Virus record (IMG/VR): IMGVR_UViG_3300009603_000035
Span: 1-31,827 of that record
Source: a virus
Length of the DNA stretch: 31,827 nt
Strand: one strand, 5' to 3'
The notes under the pieces: model-generated
The model's input: only the letters and a program-made list of their open reading frames with translations
Databases searched by the model: none
Told to the model about the DNA's origin: nothing
Shown: piece after piece, positions 15,934 through 22,822 of the stretch
How the letters are laid out: the number at the start of each line of letters is the position of its first letter
How positions within the stretch are numbered: position 1 is the stretch's first letter
Translations under genes and position numbers: made by a program

Positions 15934-17268
15934 ATGGCTAATCCAAGTCTATCAGAATATCTGGCGCAGTCCAAACGAGGATTGTATCAGTCAGTATTTG
16001 GTGAAGAGTATCTGCAAAAGCAGTCATACTTTACCGTTGATACTGCTACAGGTATTTTTAACACAACTTATGGACGAAAAGTCTGGCAGGCTCTAAACAA
16101 CCAAACCAGATTTTTCAACGCTATTCCCCGCGTCGTATGGGGAAACACAGCAGGTTGGAGGGTAAGGACCGATAGAGGTTCCGGACGTTCACGACCTGTA
16201 ACTGAGACTGGAACTCTACCAACAGTAGATGTCTCTAATATAGAAACAGTTCAGAGTTTACCTAGAATTGTTTCAACCACTTTCGGTGCTTCCGTGAAGT
16301 CAGTCTTCACAGCACAATTAGAGGGTGGTGTTGGAGATGTTCTGGCACTGGAGAACGAAAATGCTCAGTTAGACCACATCAAGGAAATAAATGAAGAAAT
16401 AATGGCTGGTTCAGCTTATTTAACATCTGCTGGAGCAACGACTTCATTCACAGTTCCTGCTGCTATTGCAAAACACTTCAAAATTGGAGATGCAGTATCG
16501 CAGTATGACGTTTCGGCAACTGGACACGATAGAACTTCTGGTTCTGCTGTATCCGCAGTTAACACCTCAACTGGTGTAGTTACCGTAGCTTCTGGCACAA
16601 CCTTTGCTGACGGTGACGTAGCATACATATATTCCAGAGCTGGAATGACTTCAATTGACGACATCGTCTCTGAAGACGGTGCTGCTGTTGGTGGTGGTGT
16701 TGCTAGAACAAGAGCTTATGACCTAACATTAGCAGGCAGAACTGCTGGTGATTGGGATGCTGGTGCTTCCGTATCATATAACAGTGGTACAGGAAGGTCT
16801 CTATCTTTGAATTTGATAGATACAGCTATACAGAAAGTAAGGCAGAATGGTGGAGAGCCAAAACTAATACTTTTGGGTCACGATCAATATTTCAATCTTG
16901 AAAGATTGCTCAACTCTAACCAAAGGTATATGGGACAAGAAGAATATCAAGTTGGCGTAGGATCCGAACGGACCTATCCAGGTACTAGAACAGGACTTGT
17001 TTTAGCTACTTATCAGGGTATTCCGATACTCCCAGATGCTGATGTGCCTAAATCTGTATCTACAGCAGATGCTGTTCTAGGTTCTAACGTCTATGTACTC
17101 GATACGGATTATATAGAGGTGGCTGTGGCTCAGCCTACTCAATATATAGAGAACAGGGATTACTTCGCTGCTAATGCTCTAGTGGTACGGGGCTTGCTCT
17201 ATACCATGGGTGAGATGCGATGTAAGAATATTTGGGTGCAAGCTAAGATTGCCGATCTTAGTGCATAA
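15934..17268 (+). CDS. major capsid protein, HK97 fold
   Basis: A 444-residue shell protein. The N-terminal arm is followed by E-loop-like sequence (GWRVRTDRGSGRSRPVTETGTLPTV; longer than quoted elsewhere), a spine-type helix (ALENENAQLDHIKEINEEIM), and a P-domain/A-domain C-terminus with GEPKLILLGHDQYFNLERLL and YQGIPILPDADVP, patterns common in HK97-type capsids. Residues about 165-235 form a Ser/Thr/Val-rich insertion (VSATGHDRTSGSAVSAVNTS) likely to be a surface beta domain. A GGAGG site precedes the ATG and a strong hairpin follows the stop. Codon use is less AT-biased than neighbours, fitting high expression. Confidence 0.9.
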   Translation: MANPSLSEYLAQSKRGLYQSVFGEEYLQKQSYFTVDTATGIFNTTYGRKVWQALNNQTRFFNAIPRVVWGNTAGWRVRTDRGSGRSRPVTETGTLPTVDVSNIETVQSLPRIVSTTFGASVKSVFTAQLEGGVGDVLALENENAQLDHIKEINEEIMAGSAYLTSAGATTSFTVPAAIAKHFKIGDAVSQYDVSATGHDRTSGSAVSAVNTSTGVVTVASGTTFADGDVAYIYSRAGMTSIDDIVSEDGAAVGGGVARTRAYDLTLAGRTAGDWDAGASVSYNSGTGRSLSLNLIDTAIQKVRQNGGEPKLILLGHDQYFNLERLLNSNQRYMGQEEYQVGVGSERTYPGTRTGLVLATYQGIPILPDADVPKSVSTADAVLGSNVYVLDTDYIEVAVAQPTQYIENRDYFAANALVVRGLLYTMGEMRCKNIWVQAKIADLSA

Positions 17269-17282
17269 TCTTAGGGTTTATT

Positions 17283-17312
17283 AATGAAGGGTGGGGAAAC
17301 CCACCCCTCATT
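17283..17312 (+). terminator. hairpin terminator after major capsid gene
   Basis: AATGAAGGGTGGG (17283-17295) pairs with CCCACCCCTCATT (17300-17312) around a GAAA tetraloop: a 13-pair stem with one mismatch. There is only a short T pair at the base rather than a long T tract, so it may act as a partial terminator or an mRNA-stabilising 3' hairpin that raises capsid transcript levels relative to downstream genes. Confidence 0.75.
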
Positions 17313-17341
17313 ATAATGAAAATAATGAACATTTATATGTC

Positions 17342-17361
17342 GGCGGTACAATAAAATCGCC
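17342..17361 (+). promoter_or_regulatory. leader hairpin upstream of 17380 gene
   Basis: GGCGGT (17342-17347) can pair with ATCGCC (17356-17361), one G-T wobble, around an 8-base loop that includes TACAAT, a fair -10 box. The hairpin ends 18 bases before the ATG and just before GGAGG. It may be a processing or 5' stabilising hairpin, or the TACAAT may belong to a promoter. Evidence is structural only. Confidence 0.35.
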
Positions 17362-17379
17362 ATAATTTGGAGGAATTAA

Positions 17380-18087
17380 ATGGTAAAACATTCATTTAAA
17401 ATGTCTGATGTAACTGGTGATACTAGGGTACTTGCCCGGTCTTCATTAGGTTATGACTTTAACTATTTCGCTGATGATGAAACTATCATTTTTGGTACAG
17501 GTAGTGATGCTACAATTGCATGGGATGGAGATTCTCTTAATGTGACATCAGCAGCTACCGAATTTACTGGTACTGTAGCATTAGGAACTACAGCTCAAAT
17601 GACTGCGGGAACTGGTGTTACTACTGGTACTGGCACTCTTTATAAAGCTGGAGTAGTACAGCAAGGTACTATTATTGAGACAACTCTCGTTTTTGATATA
17701 ACTGGTCTCGCTTCTAATGTTGCTGGTGATATTATTGGTAAAGATGGTGGGACTGCAAACTGTCACTTTGGTCAAATAACCGCCGCTACAAACGGAACTA
17801 TATTAGGTGGGTATATGACATGCATTGAAGTACCCGCTGGCGGGTCAACAGACATTGATGTTTACTCAGCTACTGTAGCTACCGGTGCAGAGGACGCAGC
17901 AATTGCAGACCTAACAGAAACAGCTTTGTTAGCCCATGGTGGGGCTTGGACTGCTGCAGCATCACAAGGATTTACTACTGTGCCCCCAGCAGATGGATAT
18001 TTATATCTAACTAATGGTGGGTCAACGTCAGATAATGCGTATACAGCCGGTAAATTTGTAATTAAACTTTACGGTTACGATGCATAG
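17380..18087 (+). CDS. structural protein, possible capsid decoration/stabilisation protein
   Basis: A 235-residue Gly/Thr/Ala-rich, beta-predicted protein. The N-terminal motif DDETIIFGTGSDATIAWDGDSLNV resembles the 'fG.d.d..i.wdG..l' repeats found in many phage virion proteins. No Lys/Glu-rich coiled coil and no signal peptide are present. The capsid hairpin lies upstream and a strong terminator downstream, making this a separately expressed cistron with GGAGG ribosome site. Position just after the capsid gene favours a decoration or capsid-surface role. Confidence 0.72.
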   Translation: MVKHSFKMSDVTGDTRVLARSSLGYDFNYFADDETIIFGTGSDATIAWDGDSLNVTSAATEFTGTVALGTTAQMTAGTGVTTGTGTLYKAGVVQQGTIIETTLVFDITGLASNVAGDIIGKDGGTANCHFGQITAATNGTILGGYMTCIEVPAGGSTDIDVYSATVATGAEDAAIADLTETALLAHGGAWTAAASQGFTTVPPADGYLYLTNGGSTSDNAYTAGKFVIKLYGYDA

Positions 18088-18102
18088 TAAATAATTATCT
18101 AG

Positions 18103-18134
18103 CCACGCCCCAAATTGGGGCGTGGTTACTTTTA
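18103..18134 (+). terminator. rho-independent terminator
   Basis: CCACGCCCC (18103-18111) pairs perfectly with GGGGCGTGG (18117-18125) around AAATT; outer A-T and G-T pairs can extend it. TTACTTTT follows. A GC-rich 9-pair stem with a U-rich tail in this AT-rich genome is a convincing intrinsic terminator ending the decoration-protein cistron. Confidence 0.88.
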
Positions 18135-18169
18135 AATTTATTTGTAAATTTTAATCGGGAGATAAATTT

Positions 18170-18187
18170 ATGGGACTGAATAAATAA
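18170..18187 (+). other. five-codon minicistron coupled to 18187 gene
   Basis: ATG GGA CTG AAT AAA TAA follows CGGGAG with good spacing, and its stop overlaps the next gene's ATG in TAATGA. The following membrane-protein gene has no better site of its own, so its translation may depend on ribosomes finishing this short frame. It could equally be an in-frame accident near the true start. Confidence 0.3.
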
Positions 18188-18450
18188 TGAGCAGTATAGT
18201 AAATTCAACCGAAATAAACTTAGCAGTTTATATGGAACGCCTCGATGCTTATATTGAAAGTCAAAATACTTTAAATGCTACTTTATGCTCTAGTTTAGAA
18301 AGCGTTCATAATTCTCTTGATGATTTTAAGATGTGGAGAAGCAGAATATATGGCGGTAAAACAGTAGTTATAGCTTTAAGCGTATTAATACTCCACACAT
18401 CCGCTGTAATGGGTGGTTTTATAACCCTAATTAATTTCATGGACAAATAG
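18187..18450 (+). CDS. small membrane protein, holin-like
   Basis: An 87-residue protein with a helical hydrophilic N-terminus (LAVYMERLDAYIESQNTLNATL...LDDFKMWRSRIYG) and a single C-terminal membrane segment at about residues 58-82 (TVVIALSVLILHTSAVMGGF). Such topology fits phage holins, antiholins or virion-associated membrane proteins. Position between two structural genes, behind a terminator, does not decide which. The initiation site may be coupled to a five-codon upstream frame. Confidence 0.7.
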   Translation: MSSIVNSTEINLAVYMERLDAYIESQNTLNATLCSSLESVHNSLDDFKMWRSRIYGGKTVVIALSVLILHTSAVMGGFITLINFMDK

Positions 18451-18459
18451 GAGTATTAC

Positions 18460-19404
18460 ATGGCTAATGAAAGACATACAGATTATAAAGAATGGGAAAT
18501 AGACCCATCTACAAGACAATCTGTACACGCGTACACAAAATATTATCCCTTTAGAGAAGCTACTTCCACTACAGCATCCACCATTTTATCTGCTGCTCAA
18601 GGGGAAATAGCAACAAACTGGGTAACTAACCCAAGAGTTGAGACGGCACTTAGTTCTGCTGATGGGTTCACTGCTACGGGTAGCTCTATAACTAGGGACA
18701 CAGGACAACAGTCCGTTGGTGCCGCTTCTTTACTAGCAAATCCTGACAACAGTGCGGCAGGTGAAGGTTGGTACTGGGAATCTCCCACAGTTCCTGTTAG
18801 TGTTAACCCCCAACATTTATCTGTAAATGTAGAACATCGTGGTGCTTCAGCTTCAGGTACTGTTAAATTAGAGATTCGAGATGCTGCTGGTACAAGTGTA
18901 TTAGCAACATCAGGTTCTAGTGACCTAGCAACCTCTTGGACTAGAATAACTGCTGCTTACACAATAGCTGGACTCACAGCCGCTGCAAAATATAGATTAT
19001 ATTTAACTTCATTTGCACAACATAACATCAATTTTTACGCTGATAAGATTATGTTTGAAGTAAGGGAAGATACCACAGCAGTTTCCACCTACTTAGATGG
19101 ATCTACGGGGGTTAATTATGAATGGTCAGGAACTGCTAATGCTTCTACTTCAAGAAAAAGACCCGGCATAACGGTTATAAAAGGTATTAAGATAACTAAC
19201 GAATCCACTACAAGCGGAGACATACTTTATCTAGCTTTTGACCAAACAGCAACTTCATCAACTGGAGTACCAATATTACCTAAAATTGCTACTTCTTCTG
19301 AAGGGGTATTTGAAACACATTTTCCGTTGCACTTCACTGAGAAGGTTTCAATAATAGCAGCACAAAACACTCCAACAGTTAGTGGAGTAATCTGGGGTAT
19401 TTAA
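18460..19404 (+). CDS. structural protein with carbohydrate-binding-module-like domain
   Basis: A 314-residue beta-rich protein. Residues about 50-200 resemble a CBM_4_9-type jelly roll: NWVTNPRVETAL, then SVGAASLLANPD, a central YWESPTVPVS strand, VKLEIRDAAG and TSWTRITAAYTI. This is followed by the YEWSGTANASTSRKR motif that I associate with phage virion surface proteins, and a C-terminal domain VIKGIKITNESTTSG. Likely a head decoration or fibre-like protein that binds glycans; the ligand is unknown. An AGGAG site precedes ATG, and the protease gene follows by one base. Confidence 0.75.
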   Translation: MANERHTDYKEWEIDPSTRQSVHAYTKYYPFREATSTTASTILSAAQGEIATNWVTNPRVETALSSADGFTATGSSITRDTGQQSVGAASLLANPDNSAAGEGWYWESPTVPVSVNPQHLSVNVEHRGASASGTVKLEIRDAAGTSVLATSGSSDLATSWTRITAAYTIAGLTAAAKYRLYLTSFAQHNINFYADKIMFEVREDTTAVSTYLDGSTGVNYEWSGTANASTSRKRPGITVIKGIKITNESTTSGDILYLAFDQTATSSTGVPILPKIATSSEGVFETHFPLHFTEKVSIIAAQNTPTVSGVIWGI

Positions 19405-19405
19405 A

Positions 19406-20581
19406 ATGACTACAGAAACCATTCAAACATCAGTTGCGCCAATACCAAACCCATCAAATTGGGCTAATTATTATGTACCGGATGATGATAGTCCGGTTAT
19501 CTTTTTAGAGAAAGCTACTGATGGAAGAACCACTTTAGATGATATTAAACCTGCTTTAGACGAATATAAACGTTTACATAAAGCTGGGATATCCAGTCCA
19601 GCGGAATTACTTACATTATGTAGGGCTTACCCTGACAACAAAACTTACTCGAAAGCATTAACTAAAATGAACATAGGTGATGACGATTCCTTAGTGGTTG
19701 GTGGTCCCGCCTCAATTGAATTAGTTGATAGGGAAGGACACCTTATAACTACAGATGCTTTAGGGAAAGCATTTACAAAATATATGGATAATTTCCGTAC
19801 AAGAAATGCTATGGTATTACATTCCGATGTTCAGGTAGGTTGGGCTTTACCAGCATACATTTCAAAGGGCGGACAGATCTTTAAGTCCGGTGTGGATGAT
19901 AAAGGTTTATTTTTCATTACAGAGCTTAGGAATGATACTAAAATCGCTAAGAAAGTAATGGAACAGATTCATGAGGGTAAATTAAAAAGCTATAGTATCG
20001 CGGGTAGTGCTACAAAAACACAAACTATACAAAAGGGGCTTCAAAGTATAATGCAGGTAGATGAATTAGAACTTGCTGAGGTAACTGTATGTGAAAAGGG
20101 TGTCAATCAAGGAGCCTCTTTCGATATATTAAAAACTGAGGATGCCGCAACTTCTTCTTGTATAGACGGCAGTTGTTTAGTATCTAAAGAAGAAACACAC
20201 GAGAAAGGAGTTGAACTTATGTATAAATCAGATGGAGATATTAACTTCACTAAATCATTTCTTAATTTTATGAGAAAGGAAGTGGAGGAAATTTCCCCCA
20301 CAATTAATTACCCCAACTCTACAGATGCTGGTGTTTTTGATTTAGGAGACGTATTCCCAACCTTAGAAGATGAGGAAGGGAGACGAAAAGTCCATGCAGA
20401 TTTCTTGGGGGAATACGGATTCCCTTCAGGAGCGCCGACTCATATTTCTCCCCCCTGGATAGTTAATAATGCTGGAGATGATATAGTTTCCGCAAATGAT
20501 GTTAATAACATAGACATATCCGAAATACAAGATGCTGTAATAGATAGTATAAGAGAACAGTTTAATGGTAACGGCAAGTAA
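19406..20581 (+). CDS. prohead maturation protease (U35/XkdF-like) with C-terminal extension
   Basis: A 391-residue protein. Residues 100-245 form a U35-type prohead serine protease: strand VDREGHLITTDALG, then VLHSDVQVGWALP with the probable catalytic His (H139), KLKSYSIAGSA with the probable nucleophile (S197), and LELAEVTVCEKGVNQGASF closing the core. It would cleave scaffold and capsid during maturation. It lies downstream of the capsid gene, whereas most HK97-type phages place it before. Residues 246-391 are an extra acidic region beginning with a Cys pair, and an internal start at residue 272 may make it separately. Confidence 0.82.
   Translation: MTTETIQTSVAPIPNPSNWANYYVPDDDSPVIFLEKATDGRTTLDDIKPALDEYKRLHKAGISSPAELLTLCRAYPDNKTYSKALTKMNIGDDDSLVVGGPASIELVDREGHLITTDALGKAFTKYMDNFRTRNAMVLHSDVQVGWALPAYISKGGQIFKSGVDDKGLFFITELRNDTKIAKKVMEQIHEGKLKSYSIAGSATKTQTIQKGLQSIMQVDELELAEVTVCEKGVNQGASFDILKTEDAATSSCIDGSCLVSKEETHEKGVELMYKSDGDINFTKSFLNFMRKEVEEISPTINYPNSTDAGVFDLGDVFPTLEDEEGRRKVHADFLGEYGFPSGAPTHISPPWIVNNAGDDIVSANDVNNIDISEIQDAVIDSIREQFNGNGK
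20219..20581 (+). CDS. possible internal in-frame product of the protease gene
   Basis: ATG 20219 (codon 272 of the protease gene, same frame) is preceded by AAAGGAG at 20204-20210 with eight bases of spacing, a stronger site than that of the full-length protein. It would yield a 120-residue acidic protein starting MYKSDGDINFTKSF. Nested C-terminal products of protease genes are known, as with lambda C and Nu3, where the short form is a scaffold. Here another scaffold candidate exists upstream, so function is open. Confidence 0.45.
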   Translation: MYKSDGDINFTKSFLNFMRKEVEEISPTINYPNSTDAGVFDLGDVFPTLEDEEGRRKVHADFLGEYGFPSGAPTHISPPWIVNNAGDDIVSANDVNNIDISEIQDAVIDSIREQFNGNGK

Positions 20582-20918
20582 TTTTATACAAGCTTATGAT
20601 AATTTAATATCAACTCTTACTGGCATACCCATTAAGAAGATAGTATTACCTATAACTGTTTCTAAGACTGATTTCCTTAATGACTGGGTAAAAAATGACC
20701 CACTAAATCAAACCAAACATTTAGTAAAAGATTCATGTATGTGTGAAAACTGTTTCCAGAAAAAAAGTAATTACATGAGTATAATACAATTAGATGTAAA
20801 GAATAATCCTTTTGCGATTGCAACAGCGCAAGCTAAAAAGCAAGGTTATGAAGACTTCTCAGAAGGTAGTGCCGGAGCTAAAAAACGGGATGAGATTGCA
20901 GAAGCACTAAAAGAATAA
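20565..20918 (+). CDS. hypothetical protein with NPFAIA...KKRDEIAEAL tail
   Basis: A 117-residue protein overlapping the protease gene by 17 bases. It has a central CMCENC cluster (about residues 58-63) and a C-terminal motif NPFAIATAQAKKQGYEDF followed by SAGAKKRDEIAEALKE, which looks like a short conserved phage module of unknown role. The ribosome site is weak. An AGTATAATA copy lies inside at 20778-20786, possibly a promoter for the downstream membrane-protein cassette, possibly chance. Confidence 0.68.
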   Translation: MVTASNFIQAYDNLISTLTGIPIKKIVLPITVSKTDFLNDWVKNDPLNQTKHLVKDSCMCENCFQKKSNYMSIIQLDVKNNPFAIATAQAKKQGYEDFSEGSAGAKKRDEIAEALKE

Positions 20919-20948
20919 TTTAATATAGTTTAAGGGAAGAAGACTGAA

Positions 20949-21107
20949 ATGAAATTTATCGGTAAATTTAGACCACAAATATTTTTAGCTATTTTAGTCT
21001 TAGGAGTTTTAGCTTATATTGGGGCTACTAATGGTATGCCGGAGATCGCAACAGGTACAATAGGTGGCGTAATAGCTTTGGGAATGAAAGTCCTGGAAAA
21101 TGAATGA
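20949..21107 (+). CDS. small membrane protein, holin-like
   Basis: A 52-residue protein: short basic N-terminus (MKFIGKFRP), a hydrophobic segment QIFLAILVLGVLAYIGA, a short turn, and a second apolar helix GTIGGVIALGMKVLENE. Small proteins of this form are frequent in environmental phages near lysis or virion cassettes. GGGAAG lies upstream of the ATG. Its stop overlaps the region where the Cys-rich protein begins. Holin function is inferred from topology alone. Confidence 0.65.
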   Translation: MKFIGKFRPQIFLAILVLGVLAYIGATNGMPEIATGTIGGVIALGMKVLENE

Positions 21108-21117
21108 GGTTGTTGTT

Positions 21118-21300
21118 ATGACATTAATGAATAACGATTGTGACTGTGTAGAAACCGGCGAATGCATATGTATAGAAACATTATGCGTATGCGATTGTGA
21201 CTGTTATGACTGCTCTCAAGAAATTATATCATCTTGTATTTGTGGGAATGGTCAGTGTTTATGTGAAGACGACGATTTAGATAAGGAGAATCTATTATGA
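21118..21300 (+). CDS. Cys-rich metallothionein-like protein
   Basis: A 60-residue protein with 13 Cys (22%), at 8, 10, 16, 18, 23, 25, 27, 29, 32, 40, 42, 47 and 49, giving seven CxC motifs, among them ECICIETLCVCDCDCYDC. It has many acidic residues and few aromatics, as in metallothioneins, which bind Zn, Cd or Cu in thiolate clusters. I chose ATG 21118 because GAGGT lies seven bases upstream; an in-frame ATG at 21100 is possible. It sits between two membrane/hypothetical genes. Low similarity to other classes means the family assignment is by composition only. Confidence 0.7.
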   Translation: MTLMNNDCDCVETGECICIETLCVCDCDCYDCSQEIISSCICGNGQCLCEDDDLDKENLL

Positions 21301-21521
21301 ATATAATTAGTTTAATTATTACGTTTGTTCAGTTAAATTCAGGGCAAACATCTCAAGGTAAGAAAGTTTTAAAAGAGGGGATGGACGTTATAAAAGCTCT
21401 TGGGGCTGCGTTGAAAGATAAAAAGATTACTATGGCTGAGAAAAAAGTAATTGTAAAGGAACTAAAAGAGTTTAGTACTAGCGCAATAAAACTTATAGAC
21501 AACATAGTAATTCCTGAGTAA
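21297..21521 (+). CDS. hypothetical small amphipathic protein
   Basis: A 74-residue protein whose ATG overlaps the previous stop (ATGA), after an AAGGAG site. A short apolar N-terminus (NIISLIITFVQL) is followed by two charged amphipathic helices (SQGKKVLKEGMDVIKALGAAL; KITMAEKKVIVKELKEFS). No family is recognised. It belongs to a five-gene run of membrane, Cys-rich and coiled-coil proteins whose genes overlap or abut. Confidence 0.7.
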   Translation: MNIISLIITFVQLNSGQTSQGKKVLKEGMDVIKALGAALKDKKITMAEKKVIVKELKEFSTSAIKLIDNIVIPE

Positions 21522-22168
21522 TGAATTTACAAGACATGAAAATCCCCATAGCCGTCGTTGCGATTATAATTGCACAGGCGTTCGGAATAATTTGGTATGT
21601 AGCCACCCTGGATAGTACGGTAGGTCAGTTAAATGCAACCGTTGAAGAGATGAGACAGAAGACCGCAGAAACTTCTGTTGCTGTTTTACAATCCGAAGTA
21701 GATAACATTAAAGCTAACATAACAAAGTTGGAGGAAGACACAGGTATAGATTTAGCTCCTCTAACACTTAGAGTTAGTGAACTTGAATCCAAAGTAACTA
21801 CAGGTGGTGATACATATATTTCAGGTGGGGGTGGGAGTTATTATGATGATTACCCACTTTGGGAAGAAGTAAATCAGCTTCACATGCTACTTGATGAATT
21901 GAACTGGCAATTTGAGGATATGAGTTATAGATTTGATGTGTTAATGGATATTCCGTATTACGATGACTCATCTCTTTGGTATGCTATTGATGATCTATGG
22001 TATGCAATAAACGATATTCCCCAAAGTGATAATATGGATTCAGCGGAGCTTGAGAAGTTAATTTACAACTTTCTGGACTCAAAGGGGTCAGCATGGAATA
22101 AATCTGGCTTAAAAGAGCGTATAGAAGCCTTAGAACGTGAAGCTGGTATTAAGTGGGTAGCAAAATAA
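21521..22168 (+). CDS. membrane-anchored coiled-coil protein, paralog A
   Basis: A 215-residue protein. Residues 7-29 form a membrane anchor (KIPIAVVAIIIAQAFGIIWY), followed by an extracytoplasmic-type coiled coil (DSTVGQLNATVEEM to about residue 92), a glycine linker with SGGGGSYYDDYP, an aromatic repeat (SSLWYAIDDLWYAINDIP) and a final helix. The first 30 residues are nearly identical to those of the next gene. Possible roles are a spanin-like, host-surface or virion membrane protein; none is demonstrated. The start overlaps the previous stop. Confidence 0.75.
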   Translation: MNLQDMKIPIAVVAIIIAQAFGIIWYVATLDSTVGQLNATVEEMRQKTAETSVAVLQSEVDNIKANITKLEEDTGIDLAPLTLRVSELESKVTTGGDTYISGGGGSYYDDYPLWEEVNQLHMLLDELNWQFEDMSYRFDVLMDIPYYDDSSLWYAIDDLWYAINDIPQSDNMDSAELEKLIYNFLDSKGSAWNKSGLKERIEALEREAGIKWVAK

Positions 22169-22585
22169 ATGGACTTCACAAAGATTAAATTACCTATAGC
22201 AGTTATTGGAATAATAGTTGCCCAGGCTTTCGGGATAATCTGGTATGTAGCAACCTTAGATTCTACTGTTAATAACCTCGACATAGCGGTTGCTGAGATG
22301 CAGGCTTCTATGACTGACACTTCTATTGCAGTATTAGAAACTGATTTAGGGAATCTTAAAATTATAGTAGATCAAATCGAAATCCCTGAAGTAGACCTTG
22401 ATGATGTTTGGGAATCAATTGAAGATTTTGATGACCGCCTAGATGATATTGAAAAACAACAGGCGATTATAGAAAACGAAATGCGTAGCATAATGTCAGA
22501 CCACCAGAGTTTTAATAAAGTCTTAGAAGATTTAGGAAAGGGTGGATATGCCGATACTAGAGAGTACGGTAATTACGATTATTAA
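22169..22585 (+). CDS. membrane-anchored coiled-coil protein, paralog B
   Basis: A 138-residue protein starting immediately after the stop of paralog A. It shares its anchor and first coiled coil: KLPIAVIGIIVAQAFGIIWY, then YVATLDSTV, and TSIAVLETDL against TSVAVLQSEV. It lacks the glycine linker and tryptophan-rich section and instead has an acidic coiled coil (DDVWESIEDFDDRLDDIEKQ) and a Tyr-rich tail. The pair looks like a tandem duplication with diverged outer domains. It closes the operon; a promoter follows. Confidence 0.75.
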   Translation: MDFTKIKLPIAVIGIIVAQAFGIIWYVATLDSTVNNLDIAVAEMQASMTDTSIAVLETDLGNLKIIVDQIEIPEVDLDDVWESIEDFDDRLDDIEKQQAIIENEMRSIMSDHQSFNKVLEDLGKGGYADTREYGNYDY

Positions 22586-22590
22586 TAGGT

Positions 22591-22628
22591 TTGACTGATT
22601 AGGCATACTTAACTTAAAATAAGTTAAG
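22591..22628 (+). promoter_or_regulatory. TTGACT/TAAAAT promoter with palindromic operator
   Basis: TTGACT (22591-22596) and TAAAAT (22615-22620) are separated by 18 bases, one mismatch each from consensus. A perfect inverted repeat CTTAACTT (22608-22615)/AAGTTAAG (22621-22628) with loop AAAAT spans the -10 box and predicted start, an arrangement typical of repressor operators. It could also be a weak hairpin at the end of the preceding operon, but there is no T tract after it. Confidence 0.55.
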
Positions 22629-22637
22629 GGGTATTCC

Positions 22638-22811
22638 ATGTCAAACATTATGCAGTATCTAATTCAAATGTCTGATGAGTTTAGAGAATCTTATGAAGAG
22701 ATTAAAAAGATGCATATTGAACTCATGGACAAGGTAGATACCTTAACTTATAGAGTTAGAGAGTTAGAAGACCAAACAAACATTAATCTCCGTAATGATA
22801 AGAAGTTTTAG
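22638..22811 (+). CDS. small coiled-coil protein
   Basis: A 57-residue helical protein (MQYLIQMSDEFRESYEEIKK, then MDKVDTLTYRVRELEDQTN), probably one continuous coiled coil. AAGGGG lies six bases before ATG, and the candidate operator-promoter just upstream would drive it. Its TAG stop is part of the next promoter-like motif (TAGTATAATA). No family recognised. Confidence 0.6.
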   Translation: MSNIMQYLIQMSDEFRESYEEIKKMHIELMDKVDTLTYRVRELEDQTNINLRNDKKF

Positions 22812-22818
22812 TATAATA
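22810..22818 (+). promoter_or_regulatory. AGTATAATA promoter-like motif, possibly leaderless transcript
   Basis: The motif overlaps the preceding stop; its TATAAT core (22812-22817) ends five bases before the ATG at 22823. It shares AGTATAATATATT with the copy at 15,011 and the following TTATGGTTAA with the copy at 14,131. There is no Shine-Dalgarno site before the ATG, so any transcript from it would be essentially leaderless. Confidence 0.5.
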
Positions 22819-22822
22819 TATT

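Noticed and set aside
22608-22628. Intrinsic terminator after the coiled-coil paralogs
   Set aside because: The stem is AT-rich and not followed by a T tract, while it overlaps a good -10 box; an operator is more likely.
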